From: Sideroxydans sp.
Lineage (GTDB): Bacteria; Pseudomonadota; Gammaproteobacteria; Burkholderiales; Gallionellaceae
Reading direction: 5' to 3'
DNA length: 64,000 bases
Assembly: GCA_013791855.1 (NCBI GenBank)
Contig: VMTA01000011.1
Location: 1 to 64,000, forward strand
Shown: in pieces, positions 28,703 to 38,735 of the stretch
Layout: each line of letters begins with the position of its first letter
Position numbering within the stretch: the first letter of the stretch is position 1
Notes under the pieces: generated by a model
What the model saw: the letters and a program-made list of their open reading frames with translations, nothing else
Database searches by the model: none
Told to the model about the DNA's origin: nothing
Position numbers and translations under genes: made by a program

Positions 28703-28885
28703 TCAACTGCTCCAGATCGCACCTTCCTGCTCCATGTCCGCACCACTAAGGCCAGCGGCCCATTCCGGAAAATTCTCCGGTCTCCAGATACGTTCGTAGA
28801 GCACCTGCCAGTTACAGGAGACGCGGACACTGAGGGTACGACTTCCCAGCATGCTCACTCTTCCAGCAGACTCCTGAGCATCCAC
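28703..28885 (-). pseudogene. Possible truncated SRPBCC-fold remnant
   Basis: SRTLSVRVSCNWQVLYERIWRPENFPEWAAGLSGADMEQEGAIWSS* resembles the SRPBCC N-terminus and then stops. Confidence 0.35.
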
Positions 28886-29343
28886 GCATTTTTCTCATGC
28901 ACTTCCATACGCGCTGACAAGAGGTCTACGGTGGGCTGGTCGCCCGCCTTCTCGGCGATGGGCAGCACTTCTCTTGCTGTGCGCGCGACGGTCTCCTGAC
29001 CATCCACCAGCTGGCGGATCATATCTTTCGCGCTGGGCACGCCGTCGCTCTCCTTGATGCTGGTGAGTGCGGCGAACTGCTTGTAGCTGCCCGGCGCCGG
29101 AAAGCCCAGCGTGCGGATACGTTCGGCCACCAGGTCGACGGCATTCCAGGTTTCGGTGTATTGCGTCATGAACATCAGATGCAATGTCTGAAACATGGGA
29201 CCTGTCACGTTCCAGTGGAAGTTGTGAGTCTTGAGATACAGCGTGTAGGTGTCGGCCAGCATGCGACTGAGACCGTCGGCGATCTTCTTGCGATCCTTGT
29301 CGTTGATGCCGATGTTGATGGCGACAGGTTTGTTCTTGCTCAT
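28855..29343 (-). CDS. dps: Dps/ferritin-like DNA protection protein
   Basis: [34 protein letters not shown]. Confidence 0.93.
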   Translation of the reverse strand: MSKNKPVAINIGINDKDRKKIADGLSRMLADTYTLYLKTHNFHWNVTGPMFQTLHLMFMTQYTETWNAVDLVAERIRTLGFPAPGSYKQFAALTSIKESDGVPSAKDMIRQLVDGQETVARTAREVLPIAEKAGDQPTVDLLSARMEVHEKNAWMLRSLLEE

Positions 29344-29403
29344 GATGGTTCTCCTTCAAACGTTGGTTGATGGATGGTGCGTCATGTGGCTGCACCGATG
29401 ATG

Positions 29404-30591
29404 TTACTCCTTTGCCCCGGGAAGCGGACTTTCCGCCACTGCCGGCAAAGGGTGTCCGAGCTGCTTGCTCATCTCGTTTCGTTCGGCGGCGTAGCGCCCG
29501 GTGAGCACGAAGCCGGTCATGCATTGTTCCGCATCGAGGAAGGCCATCTTCACGCCGTCGCTGTTGGCGCGCAGTTGCCAGTTGCCGACCGCATCACGCG
29601 CCACTGGCAACACCGCGACGGGATGCGCGGGCGTCTTGACCACCACCGGCATGGCGGGAAATACCACCGGTGTCTCGCACCCGGAAAGCGTCTTCGCCAG
29701 TGCGCGCGCCGCGTGCATGATGGGTAGCACGAAGGGTTGCACTTTCCCGTCGATCTCGGCGCAATCGCCCAACGCAAAGATGGCCGGGTCGCTGCTGCGC
29801 AGGTATGCATCCACCTTGATGCCGCGATTCACTTCCAAGCCTGCCGCCTGCGCCAATGCGATGCGCGGGCGCAAGCCCACTGCGGATATCACCAGACCGG
29901 TTTGCAGTTGCGTGCCATCCGCCAGCGTCAGGGTATAGCCATTCTCGCGACGATCCACGCGGCTGACCGAGGTACCGAAATGCCAATCCACACCGATCGC
30001 CGCAAGGGGGGCGAGCAACTGCTTGCCCGCCTGTTCCGGCATCAGGCTGGCGAGCGGATACGGACCGGGATCGATGACACTGACTTTGTAACCGGTTGTC
30101 GCCCAGTCGTTGGCGAATTCGCAGCCGATGAGTCCGCCGCCCATGATGGTGATGTGCCCCACCCCCTGCACGGACTTGCGCAACTGTGCGTAGTCAGCGA
30201 TGTCGTTGACCGACATCACCGCATCAGCAGCATCACCCTGCACCGGGATGCGGATGGGGTCGGCTCCCAGTGCGATCACCAGCCTGTCGTATGCCAGCTC
30301 GCCCGCACTGGTAGCCAGCTTTTTGTTCGTGCGGTCGATAGCATGCACCTCGGTCTCCGCCAGCAGCGTGATGCCGAGTTGCGCGGCCATCTCCGCCGCG
30401 CGCGTCAGCACCAGTCCGGCGGCATCCTTACCTTGCGCATAGGCATTGGAGAGCATGGGCTTGGAGTAGAAATCGCCGCTGTCGCGCGTGACCAGCGTGA
30501 CCGGGATATCTCGATCCAGTTTGCGCAGTTCACGGATGACGGAGTAACCCGCCAGGCCGCTTCCTAGTACGACGATTGGTTTCATGCTCAT
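29404..30591 (-). CDS. NAD(P)/FAD-dependent oxidoreductase, rubredoxin reductase-like
   Basis: VVLGSGLAGYSVIRELRKL; IMGGGLIGCEFA; IFALGDCAEI; adjacent to rubredoxin. Confidence 0.88.
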   Translation of the reverse strand: MSMKPIVVLGSGLAGYSVIRELRKLDRDIPVTLVTRDSGDFYSKPMLSNAYAQGKDAAGLVLTRAAEMAAQLGITLLAETEVHAIDRTNKKLATSAGELAYDRLVIALGADPIRIPVQGDAADAVMSVNDIADYAQLRKSVQGVGHITIMGGGLIGCEFANDWATTGYKVSVIDPGPYPLASLMPEQAGKQLLAPLAAIGVDWHFGTSVSRVDRRENGYTLTLADGTQLQTGLVISAVGLRPRIALAQAAGLEVNRGIKVDAYLRSSDPAIFALGDCAEIDGKVQPFVLPIMHAARALAKTLSGCETPVVFPAMPVVVKTPAHPVAVLPVARDAVGNWQLRANSDGVKMAFLDAEQCMTGFVLTGRYAAERNEMSKQLGHPLPAVAESPLPGAKE

Positions 30592-30608
30592 CTCTCCTTT
30601 ACTTGTTT

Positions 30609-30748
30609 AGCAGGCTGAAAAACGTAGCGAGGATGGTCAGATGCAAGGCGCGCGGCACACAGCGACGAAGACATACCGATTGGGTAGGCTAGGAAGCGAG
30701 CACCGCGCAACGCCGCAGATGACCACCACAGTAGTTTTGCAGCCCGCT
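30609..30748. repeat. Copy 2 of ~140-nt imperfect palindrome family
   Basis: agcaggctgaaaaacgtagcgaggatggtcagatgcaaggcg ... gcagatgaccaccacagtagttttgcagcccgct; overlaps rubredoxin stop codon. Confidence 0.8.
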
Positions 30749-30911
30749 AAACCTCGATCATCTCGAAGTCGGCCTTCGCCACTCCGCAATCCGGGCACGC
30801 CCAGTTCTCGGGGATGTCCGCCCATTTTGTACCGGGCTTGATGCCTTCTTCGGGCAAACCCTGTGTCTCGTCGTAGATGAATCCGCACACCACACATTGC
30901 CAAACTTTCAT
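30747..30911 (-). CDS. Rubredoxin (54 aa)
   Basis: Missed by the ORF track: [54 protein letters not shown]; two CxxCG knuckles. Confidence 0.95.
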   Translation of the reverse strand: MKVWQCVVCGFIYDETQGLPEEGIKPGTKWADIPENWACPDCGVAKADFEMIEV

Positions 30912-30940
30912 GTCGTTCTCCTTAAATTATCTAGTTGCTA

Positions 30941-31414
<474 letters not shown>

Positions 31415-31481
31415 GGTGTTCTCCTTGGTTGGTTGTCGGGTGGCGCCCTGGCCACGGGTGCAATGTAGGCCTATCTGAGTC

Positions 31482-31496
31482 ATCAATCCAATTGAT
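31482..31496. promoter_or_regulatory. Palindrome ATCAAT-CCA-ATTGAT in rubrerythrin/oxyR divergent intergenic region
   Basis: Perfect 6-bp arms; position typical of LysR-family autoregulatory sites. Confidence 0.4.
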
Positions 31497-31534
31497 TGTT
31501 CAAAGTAAGTTGATTTACTATGCAAATCACATAC

Positions 31535-31566
31535 GCGGTCATTCCGGCGCAGGCCGGAATGACCGC
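31535..31566. repeat. Single REP-like hairpin gcggtcattccggcgcaggccggaatgaccgc in oxyR leader
   Basis: Near-perfect palindrome immediately upstream of the oxyR RBS. Confidence 0.7.
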
Positions 31567-31582
31567 TCAACAGGAGAACACC

Positions 31583-32485
31583 ATGACCCTCAACGAACTG
31601 CGCTTCATCGTCGCCGTGGCACAGGAACGCAACTTCCGCCGCGCGGCGGTAAAGTCATTCATCAGCCAGCCCGCGCTATCGCTGGCGATACAGAAGCTGG
31701 AGGAAGAACTCGGCCTGAAGATATTCGAGCGCGGCAAGAGCGAGGTCTCGCTCACGCCGGTGGGCAGCGCCATCGTGGAGCAAGCGCAGCGTGTGCTGGA
31801 AGAGGCGGAGCGCATCCGCGAGATCGCCGCGCAGGGCAAGAACCAGCTCAGCACGCCGCTGCGCCTCGGCATCATCCACAGCGTCAGCCCCTATCTGCTG
31901 CCCGACCTGATCCCGGAGTTGAAACGGCTCGCCCCGCAGATGGCACTGGAAGTGGAAGAGAACATCACCGCCAACCTCGAAGCCTTGCTGCGCAACGGCA
32001 AGCTGGACGTGATCATCATCGCCTTGCCGTTCGGAGATTCCGGCATCCTCACCCATCCCCTGTATGACGAACCGTTCGAAGTGGTGGTGAGCAACGACCA
32101 CCGCTGGGCCGCACGGCGCAGCATCAAGCCGGCCGAACTGGCACAGGAGAAAGTGCTGCTACTGGATTCCGGCCACTGTTACAGCAATCAGGTGGACGAG
32201 GCCTGCCCCGGCAGCCGCAGGAACGACAGCGTGCAGCACGGCACCTCGCTGGAGACCATCCGCAACATGGTGGCTTCCGGCCTGGGCATCACCGTGCTGC
32301 CCGCCTCGGCCAACAGCGCGCGCTACCGCAGCAAACTGTTGAGCGTCGTGCCCTTCACCAAGCCCGTACCCTCGCGCCGCATCGCCTTGGCCTGGCGCAA
32401 GAGTTTCGCCCGCACCCAGGCGGTGGAAGTGCTGGCCGCAGCGGTAGCCCAAGCCAAGATCACCGGCATCCACCATCTGGACTAA
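31583..32485 (+). CDS. oxyR: LysR-type hydrogen peroxide sensor OxyR
   Basis: N-terminal LysR HTH; DSGHCYSNQVDEAC redox cysteines; divergent from rubrerythrin. Confidence 0.88.
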   Translation: MTLNELRFIVAVAQERNFRRAAVKSFISQPALSLAIQKLEEELGLKIFERGKSEVSLTPVGSAIVEQAQRVLEEAERIREIAAQGKNQLSTPLRLGIIHSVSPYLLPDLIPELKRLAPQMALEVEENITANLEALLRNGKLDVIIIALPFGDSGILTHPLYDEPFEVVVSNDHRWAARRSIKPAELAQEKVLLLDSGHCYSNQVDEACPGSRRNDSVQHGTSLETIRNMVASGLGITVLPASANSARYRSKLLSVVPFTKPVPSRRIALAWRKSFARTQAVEVLAAAVAQAKITGIHHLD

Positions 32486-32586
32486 TCCCTCGCCAGAAAA
32501 ATGGATACAGCAGGGCTGTTGGCGTTGCCCGTTGCCCGGCGTAGAATGCAGGCAAGCCTCACCGCACCCAATGTCAGGAGCCCAAC

Positions 32587-33090
32587 ATGCCATCCATACC
32601 CGGCCTCTCCGTTTCCAGCCTGAACAACTATGCGCAGCAGCAGCCGGTGGGCACTTCGTCCACCCCGTCGCAGCCGCCGCAGGACACGCAGGATCGATCT
32701 GCGAATGCGCAGAACAATGTGGTCGCCACGCTGACCAGCAACGAACAGAGTTCCTCCACCTCCGCGCTGACCTACAACGCATCCGGTCTGCTGAGCCGCT
32801 TCCAGCAAACCGTGCCGCAAAGCACCAGCACTGACACCGAACAGGCTGCACGGGATGCCATACTGAACGCGCAGGACGCGATCACGCAGGCGCAGGGTTC
32901 CTTCGATTCCGGCCAAGCATCGACCGGCAATTCCGCGATCGACACATTAGCCAGCTTCGGACAAGGCGACGTAGCGACCAAGAACGGCGAAAGCAGCCAG
33001 ACCGCGCAAGCCGCCATCGCTCAAGCGCAATACGCCAAGAATCAAGCACTGAACGATCTCCGCAGCAACAGCACCGCAACCACCGCCTGA
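32587..33090 (+). CDS. Hypothetical protein, Ser/Gln/Asn-rich
   Basis: 167-aa ORF, low-complexity composition; RBS-like AGGAG upstream. Confidence 0.5.
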   Translation: MPSIPGLSVSSLNNYAQQQPVGTSSTPSQPPQDTQDRSANAQNNVVATLTSNEQSSSTSALTYNASGLLSRFQQTVPQSTSTDTEQAARDAILNAQDAITQAQGSFDSGQASTGNSAIDTLASFGQGDVATKNGESSQTAQAAIAQAQYAKNQALNDLRSNSTATTA

Positions 33091-33140
33091 CTTCATCGCA
33101 CGCACCCTGAAGCGGTGCGCGCAAACCCGATGGGGACAAC

Positions 33141-33770
33141 ATGACTACCCCACGCCAGCCCTACCGCCAGAACCCGTTCCTGCGCACCAGCTACACGCTG
33201 ATCGCACCGCTGTATGATTTTGTCATCGAAGCGCCGATGCGCGCCGCACGCAAGCACTCGCTGGCCGCGCTTCCCGCTATGGCAGGGCAAAATGTATTGG
33301 TCAGCGGCGCGGGCACCGGTCTTGATCTGCCGCACTTGCCGACCATGCATCGCTACACCGCGCTCGACTTCAACGCTGACATGCTGGCGCGCGCCCGGCC
33401 GCGCGGCGCACATCTGGATATAGATTTCATCCTCGGCGACAGCATGGCGTTGCCGTTCGACGATGCGCAATTCGATGTCGTGGTGCTGCACCTGATCGTG
33501 GCGGTGGTGCCGGAACCGCATCGCGCCTTGAGCGAAGCGGCGCGCGTATTGAAGCCGGGCGGCAAGATATTGCTATTCGACAAGTTCCTGCAGCCGGGCC
33601 AGCGCGCGCCCGTGCGCCGCTTGCTCAACGGCCTGTCGCGCCGCATGGCGACGCGCATGGATGTGGTGTTCGAGGAAGTCTTGAGCCAGGTGCCGCAGCT
33701 CACCGTGGAGAGCGATACACCGGCGCTGGGTGGCGGATGGTTCCGCAAGATCATATTGAACAAACATTGA
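33141..33770 (+). CDS. Class I SAM-dependent methyltransferase (UbiE/PmtA-like)
   Basis: VLVSGAGTGLDLPHLP; LDFNADMLARARPRG; AARVLKPGGKILLFDKF. Confidence 0.88.
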   Translation: MTTPRQPYRQNPFLRTSYTLIAPLYDFVIEAPMRAARKHSLAALPAMAGQNVLVSGAGTGLDLPHLPTMHRYTALDFNADMLARARPRGAHLDIDFILGDSMALPFDDAQFDVVVLHLIVAVVPEPHRALSEAARVLKPGGKILLFDKFLQPGQRAPVRRLLNGLSRRMATRMDVVFEEVLSQVPQLTVESDTPALGGGWFRKIILNKH

Positions 33771-33844
33771 ACCTGCCTGTCCACACTGCACCTGCACCGG
33801 GTTCAGGCACAATGTGTAACACCTCATGTGAAGCGAGAATCGAT

Positions 33845-36800
33845 ATGTCCAAACATGCCGCAATTTCCTCCACCCGCTTTAGCGCTTCGGTTGCGCCATC
33901 GCTTGCGACCGTCACCCCGCTTTCCAATCTATTCGCCTTGCCCCTGCTGATCGGCGCGATGCTGCTGGCGATCGCCACCAGCGCGCAAGCAGTGACCGAT
34001 ACATTCACCGCAAGCGGCACATGGACCGCCCCGGCCGGTGTCACCAGTGTCGATGTGGAAATGTGGGGCGGCGGCGGCGGCGGTGGCGGCGGCGAAGGGG
34101 ACAATTCGGACGGCGGCGGCGGCGGCGGTGGCGGTGCCTATTCCAGAACCACCACCGTCACGGTCGTACCCGGCACGACCTACACGGTGACTGTCGGCGC
34201 GGCAGGCACGGCTGGCGCAACGAATGGCACGGGTGGCACAGGTGGCGACTCCTGGTTCATCAACACCACGACCATCCTCGCCAAAGGCGGCACGGGCGGC
34301 TCGGCTCCTGTCTCGGATGCAGGCGGCGTCGCAGGTACGGGCGGCTCGGCAGCGGCAGGCGTGGGCGCCGTGAAATACTCGGGCGGCGACGGCGGCACCG
34401 GACGTGACAACGGTACAGGCCGGGGCGGCCCGGGCGGTTCCTCGGCGGGCACTGCATCCAACGGCACCACCGGTCCCAGCCCCTGGAGCACCTGTACTGC
34501 AGCAGCAGCGCCGACTGGCGGCGGCATAGGCGGCGATGGCGGCTGCGCCGATAGTGAGGATGGCTTTGCCCCTGCCTCGGGCAATGGCGGCGGCGGCGGC
34601 GGCGCGGCCGAAAGGAACACTCTGGGCGGCGCAGGCGCACCGGGTTTGGTGACCCTCACCTACACCACGGGCGGCGGATCCGGCTCCACCACATCCAACC
34701 CCACCCTGTGCGTGAACGATGCCAGCATCGGTTCGCGAGCCTGGAGCGGACTCTCCAATGTCACCGCACAAGACAATCTCTACGCAACGGCGACGGCTGC
34801 GAACAGCCTGATCACCAATTACCTTAAATGCACCGGCTACAACTTTGCCATCCCTGCCGGGGCGACCATCACCGGAATCTCCGTCGGACCTTGGGTGAAC
34901 GCCTCGCGCACCTTCACCGTGAACGCGATGCAGCTGGTGAAAGCCGATGTCATCCAGCCGACCAATCTTGCCACGGGCAACAACATCCCGAACGGCGGTG
35001 GTGCACTGCTCCCTGCCCCGACACAACTGGTGTTCGGTGATGCGGCCAACCTGTGGGGCAACACCTGGACTGCGGTCGACATCAACGCAGCAACGTTTGG
35101 TGCGGCTTTCGCTGCCCAGCGTGGTGCATTCACTTCAAGCCAGACTGTGGCCGTCGATGCCATGCCGATCACCGTCAGTTACACCCTGCCTGTGACGCAG
35201 ATCGCCGAATACCGCATGGATGAGTCGAGCTGGAACGGCACCAGCGGCGAAGTGGTCGACAGCATCTCGGCAAACAACGGCACCGGGATGGGTGCTGTGA
35301 CCACGGCAGCCAGCCTGGGCACCGGACAGGGCATCTGTAATGTAGGTGTGTTCGACGGTTCAAACGATTTCATCGCCGTTCCCACCTTGTTCAATCAGCT
35401 CAATGGCACGTTCACCCTGAGCGTCTGGCTCAACACCACGCAGCTCGGCAACGACACCGACTGGCAGGCACCCGGCATCACCGGTGTCGAGCAAAGCGGC
35501 GGGCAGGACGACATCTTCCTCGGCTGGCTGGATACCGTCGGCCGTATCGGATTCAACGTGAAGAACGACACCTCCTTCAAATCGACCAGCGTGGTCAGTG
35601 ACGGCAACTGGCATCACGTGGCGTTCACGCGCGACATGGGCACGGGCGTGACGCAGATCTACGTCGACGGCGTACTGGAAGGCACGCGCACCCAGCCGAC
35701 CGGACTAATCGGCAACAGCTTCGACGGCATCGGCAGGGTCTCGAACACCAGCGCGACACTCCCCATCTACTTCGCGGGCAAACTGGACGAATACAAAGTC
35801 TTCGCTTCCGTGCTTTCCGCATCGGCCATCGCCACCGGCTACAACAACGAGAAGGCAGGCAAGAACTGGGACGGCTCGGTGCGCGCATGTTCGTCCCTGC
35901 TGGACCACGTCAGCATCGATGCGCCCACGACCGCGATGGCCTTCTCCACCGTACCGGTGGTGATCTCTCCGCATACCGCCGCACACGTCGCCCTGACCGG
36001 CCAAACGGTAGTGCTCTCCACCAGCACCGGGGCGGGCGACTGGAGCATCGGCACGGGCACCGGCACCTTGACGCCGGGCGCCGCCAACAGCGGACAGGCG
36101 AGCTACACCTTCGGCGCGGGCGAAAGCGCGGCCTCCCTGTACTTCACCTATCAGGCCGCCGACACGGTCACTATCTACGTGGCCGACACGGGCGGCGTGG
36201 ATCTGCTGGCGAACACCCCCATAGCCGAACTCTCCAACACCATCACCTACTCGCTGGCCGGTTTCGCATTCACCGACAGTGCCTGTGTGCATAACATCGC
36301 ATTCGGCGCACCAGGGCAGACCTGCGCCGTACTCGCTTGGTCGCCGCAGGTGGCGGGCATCGATGTCGCCGATGTCTATATCACCGTGTTGAACTCGTCT
36401 GGCGTCCCTACCCGCCTCCACCCCGTGCAAGTGCGCACCCGCGACATGGCGTTCGCCTTGTCGTGCCATGACCCGGTAGCGAATGCCGGCATACAGGCGG
36501 CGTTCTCCGGCGTGACATTGCCGCTGTGTCAGGCGAACGGCGCGACACCCGCCAGCTGGTCTGCCACCACACTGAGCGCCAGCTTCCCCGGCGGCTCTCC
36601 CTCCGCCGGGCCTTACACATTCAACTACGCGGACGTCGGCAAGGTGGATCTGTGGATGCGCAACAGCGCCGCCACCGCACAGGTCGGCTCCACTGGACCA
36701 TTCGTCGTCGCCCCGCATCACTTCGGCATCTCCGCTGTCACTGCGGGACCGATCAAGGCAGGCAATGATTTCTCCGCGACAGTGACCGCTTACAACAGCG

Positions 36801-37993
36801 CAGCCACCGCCACGCCGAACTTCGGCAAGGAGGAAACACCGGAAAGCGTGACGATCACGTTCAGCAAATGTCAGCCCACCGGCACCTCTTCGTCCGCTGG
36901 CACATTCAGCTCCGGCACGATCCCCGCCTTTGCAAATGGCGCAACGACTGTCGGCACACTCAACTGGAGCGAGGTCGGCAACGGCGACCTGACCGCGACA
37001 CTGGGCAGTGGCAGCTATCTGTTGTCCGGCCTCACCGCCAGCGGCAACACCAGTGCCAGCGGCATCGTGTGCGATAACGGCACCGGCACAGCCATCGCAG
37101 GCACAGTCGGCAACTTCGTACCGCACCATTTCAACACCTATGTGATCGCACCGATGACGACTTGCCCGACCGGACAGTCTTGCCCCGTGGCAGGCTGGGC
37201 TTACTCCGGGCAGACACTCACGGTCAACGTCAGTGCGGCGAACGCCAGCGATGCCATCACCGTGAACTACGACGGCACGGCAAACACTTCGCCCAATTTC
37301 GCCAAAGCCGTGACATTGACGGCTTGGGATGCAGCGGGCAGCACCACCACACAGGACCCGCCAGCCGCCGATCCCGGCGCACTGTCGAGTGCCAGCGTCG
37401 CGGCCGGCGCATTCAACCAGGGCAGCACCATCCTCGGCACACCGGCGGCACCGGCCTACACCTTCGCCATCTCGCCTACCGCACCGACCGACATCTACCT
37501 GCGTGCAGCGGATGCCGATGCCAGCTCGCTGCGCAGCGTGCCCGCCACCTCCATCGAAGGCGGGGTGAAGGTCGTCAGCGGACGCATCAAGATCAGCAAC
37601 AACTACGGTTCGGAATTGCTGCCGCTCACGATGAATGTGACCGCGCAGTTCTACGGTGGCGCGAACTGGTTGACGAGCAACACGGACGATGCGACCTCGT
37701 TCAACAGCGCACTCAGCACGGCAGGCGGCAACGTGGTCGTCTCCAATCTCGTGGGAATGGGTGGCGCAGTGGTCATCAAAGCACCCGCCACCGACACCAT
37801 GACTGACGGCGTACGCGCCATTACGGTGAATGCACCCGGCGTACCGGGCAGTGTCGATCTCAGCCTGAATGCACCAAGCTATCTGCTGACCGGCAGCAAC
37901 GGCGCGGCAGTGGATCCAAGCATCCCGGGGCGCGCCACGTTCGGCATCTACAAAGGGAATGACGCCTTCATCTACCAGCGCGAGGCTTACTAA
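33845..37993 (+). CDS. Large secreted protein: signal peptide, Gly-rich domain, LamG-like domain, DUF6701/MshQ-like C-terminus
   Basis: Signal FALPLLIGAMLLAIATSAQA; WGGGGGGGGGEG; HHVAFTRDMGTGVTQIYVDG LamG; C-term FGIYKGNDAFIYQREAY. Confidence 0.8.
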   Translation: MSKHAAISSTRFSASVAPSLATVTPLSNLFALPLLIGAMLLAIATSAQAVTDTFTASGTWTAPAGVTSVDVEMWGGGGGGGGGEGDNSDGGGGGGGGAYSRTTTVTVVPGTTYTVTVGAAGTAGATNGTGGTGGDSWFINTTTILAKGGTGGSAPVSDAGGVAGTGGSAAAGVGAVKYSGGDGGTGRDNGTGRGGPGGSSAGTASNGTTGPSPWSTCTAAAAPTGGGIGGDGGCADSEDGFAPASGNGGGGGGAAERNTLGGAGAPGLVTLTYTTGGGSGSTTSNPTLCVNDASIGSRAWSGLSNVTAQDNLYATATAANSLITNYLKCTGYNFAIPAGATITGISVGPWVNASRTFTVNAMQLVKADVIQPTNLATGNNIPNGGGALLPAPTQLVFGDAANLWGNTWTAVDINAATFGAAFAAQRGAFTSSQTVAVDAMPITVSYTLPVTQIAEYRMDESSWNGTSGEVVDSISANNGTGMGAVTTAASLGTGQGICNVGVFDGSNDFIAVPTLFNQLNGTFTLSVWLNTTQLGNDTDWQAPGITGVEQSGGQDDIFLGWLDTVGRIGFNVKNDTSFKSTSVVSDGNWHHVAFTRDMGTGVTQIYVDGVLEGTRTQPTGLIGNSFDGIGRVSNTSATLPIYFAGKLDEYKVFASVLSASAIATGYNNEKAGKNWDGSVRACSSLLDHVSIDAPTTAMAFSTVPVVISPHTAAHVALTGQTVVLSTSTGAGDWSIGTGTGTLTPGAANSGQASYTFGAGESAASLYFTYQAADTVTIYVADTGGVDLLANTPIAELSNTITYSLAGFAFTDSACVHNIAFGAPGQTCAVLAWSPQVAGIDVADVYITVLNSSGVPTRLHPVQVRTRDMAFALSCHDPVANAGIQAAFSGVTLPLCQANGATPASWSATTLSASFPGGSPSAGPYTFNYADVGKVDLWMRNSAATAQVGSTGPFVVAPHHFGISAVTAGPIKAGNDFSATVTAYNSAATATPNFGKEETPESVTITFSKCQPTGTSSSAGTFSSGTIPAFANGATTVGTLNWSEVGNGDLTATLGSGSYLLSGLTASGNTSASGIVCDNGTGTAIAGTVGNFVPHHFNTYVIAPMTTCPTGQSCPVAGWAYSGQTLTVNVSAANASDAITVNYDGTANTSPNFAKAVTLTAWDAAGSTTTQDPPAADPGALSSASVAAGAFNQGSTILGTPAAPAYTFAISPTAPTDIYLRAADADASSLRSVPATSIEGGVKVVSGRIKISNNYGSELLPLTMNVTAQFYGGANWLTSNTDDATSFNSALSTAGGNVVVSNLVGMGGAVVIKAPATDTMTDGVRAITVNAPGVPGSVDLSLNAPSYLLTGSNGAAVDPSIPGRATFGIYKGNDAFIYQREAY

Positions 37994-38030
37994 GTCGCGC
38001 GCCTCGCGATGATCGCCGCACGCTGAAAGC

Positions 38031-38057
38031 ACAAGACCCGCCGATGGCGGGTCTTGT
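38031..38057 (+). terminator. Intrinsic terminator-like hairpin after MshQ-like gene
   Basis: acaagacccgcc-gat-ggcgggtcttgt perfect 12-bp stem. Confidence 0.75.
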
Positions 38058-38094
38058 GTTTCAGATAGCAACTATTTTCAGCGCGATCCTGCCG

Positions 38095-38715
38095 TCACGA
38101 GACTGTCCGGCGGCAATAACAATAGACGAACTGCTGCACCTTGCCTGCCGGGGTGTGGTGCGCTTCCTTAGCGTGTTTCAACAACGTGAAGGCTTCGCCG
38201 AACTGGTCGTGCAATTCTTCGGGGCGATAGCGCATCACCGGCAAGCCGCTGCATTCCAGCGGACCATCCTCGGCAAAGGTCGCCACGATCACATGCCCAC
38301 CCGGCTTCACCGAACGGAACACGGTCTGCACATATGCTTCACGTTGCTCTGGTGTGGTGAGGAAGTGGAACACCGCACGGTCATGCCAGATTTCGTAACG
38401 CTTGGCAGGCAGATCCACCTCGGTGATGTCGGCCTCGATCCAGCGCACCATTGATTCATCCTTACCCAGTCGCTGGCGTGCTGCTTCCATGGCATGCGCC
38501 GAAAGATCGAGTACGGTGAGGTCGTTGTAACCATTGGCCAGCAGATCATCCACCAACGTCGATGCACCACCGCCGACATCGATGATGCCCGCATCCTTGT
38601 CCACGCCCGTGGCGCGGATCAGATCTAGCGAGAGCGCGGCATGCGGCTGAAACCAACTCACCGCGTCAGTTGATTTGGTCGTATAGACTTCTTCCCAGTG
38701 CTGTTTCGGCTGCAT
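38095..38715 (-). CDS. Class I SAM-dependent methyltransferase
   Basis: AGIIDVGGGASTLVDDLLANGYNDLTVLDLS. Confidence 0.9.
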   Translation of the reverse strand: MQPKQHWEEVYTTKSTDAVSWFQPHAALSLDLIRATGVDKDAGIIDVGGGASTLVDDLLANGYNDLTVLDLSAHAMEAARQRLGKDESMVRWIEADITEVDLPAKRYEIWHDRAVFHFLTTPEQREAYVQTVFRSVKPGGHVIVATFAEDGPLECSGLPVMRYRPEELHDQFGEAFTLLKHAKEAHHTPAGKVQQFVYCYCRRTVS

Positions 38716-38735
38716 GCTGACCTCCTATCGGAAGA

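Noticed and set aside
34066-34136. GGC-rich microsatellite-like run
   Set aside because: Explained as Gly codons of the Gly-rich domain of the MshQ-like protein; antisense Pro/Arg-rich ORFs here are artefacts.
35705-38071. 788-aa antisense ORF opposite the MshQ-like gene
   Set aside because: High-GC mirror ORF with Cys/Arg/Gly-rich unstructured composition; the + strand frame has signal peptide and LamG motifs.
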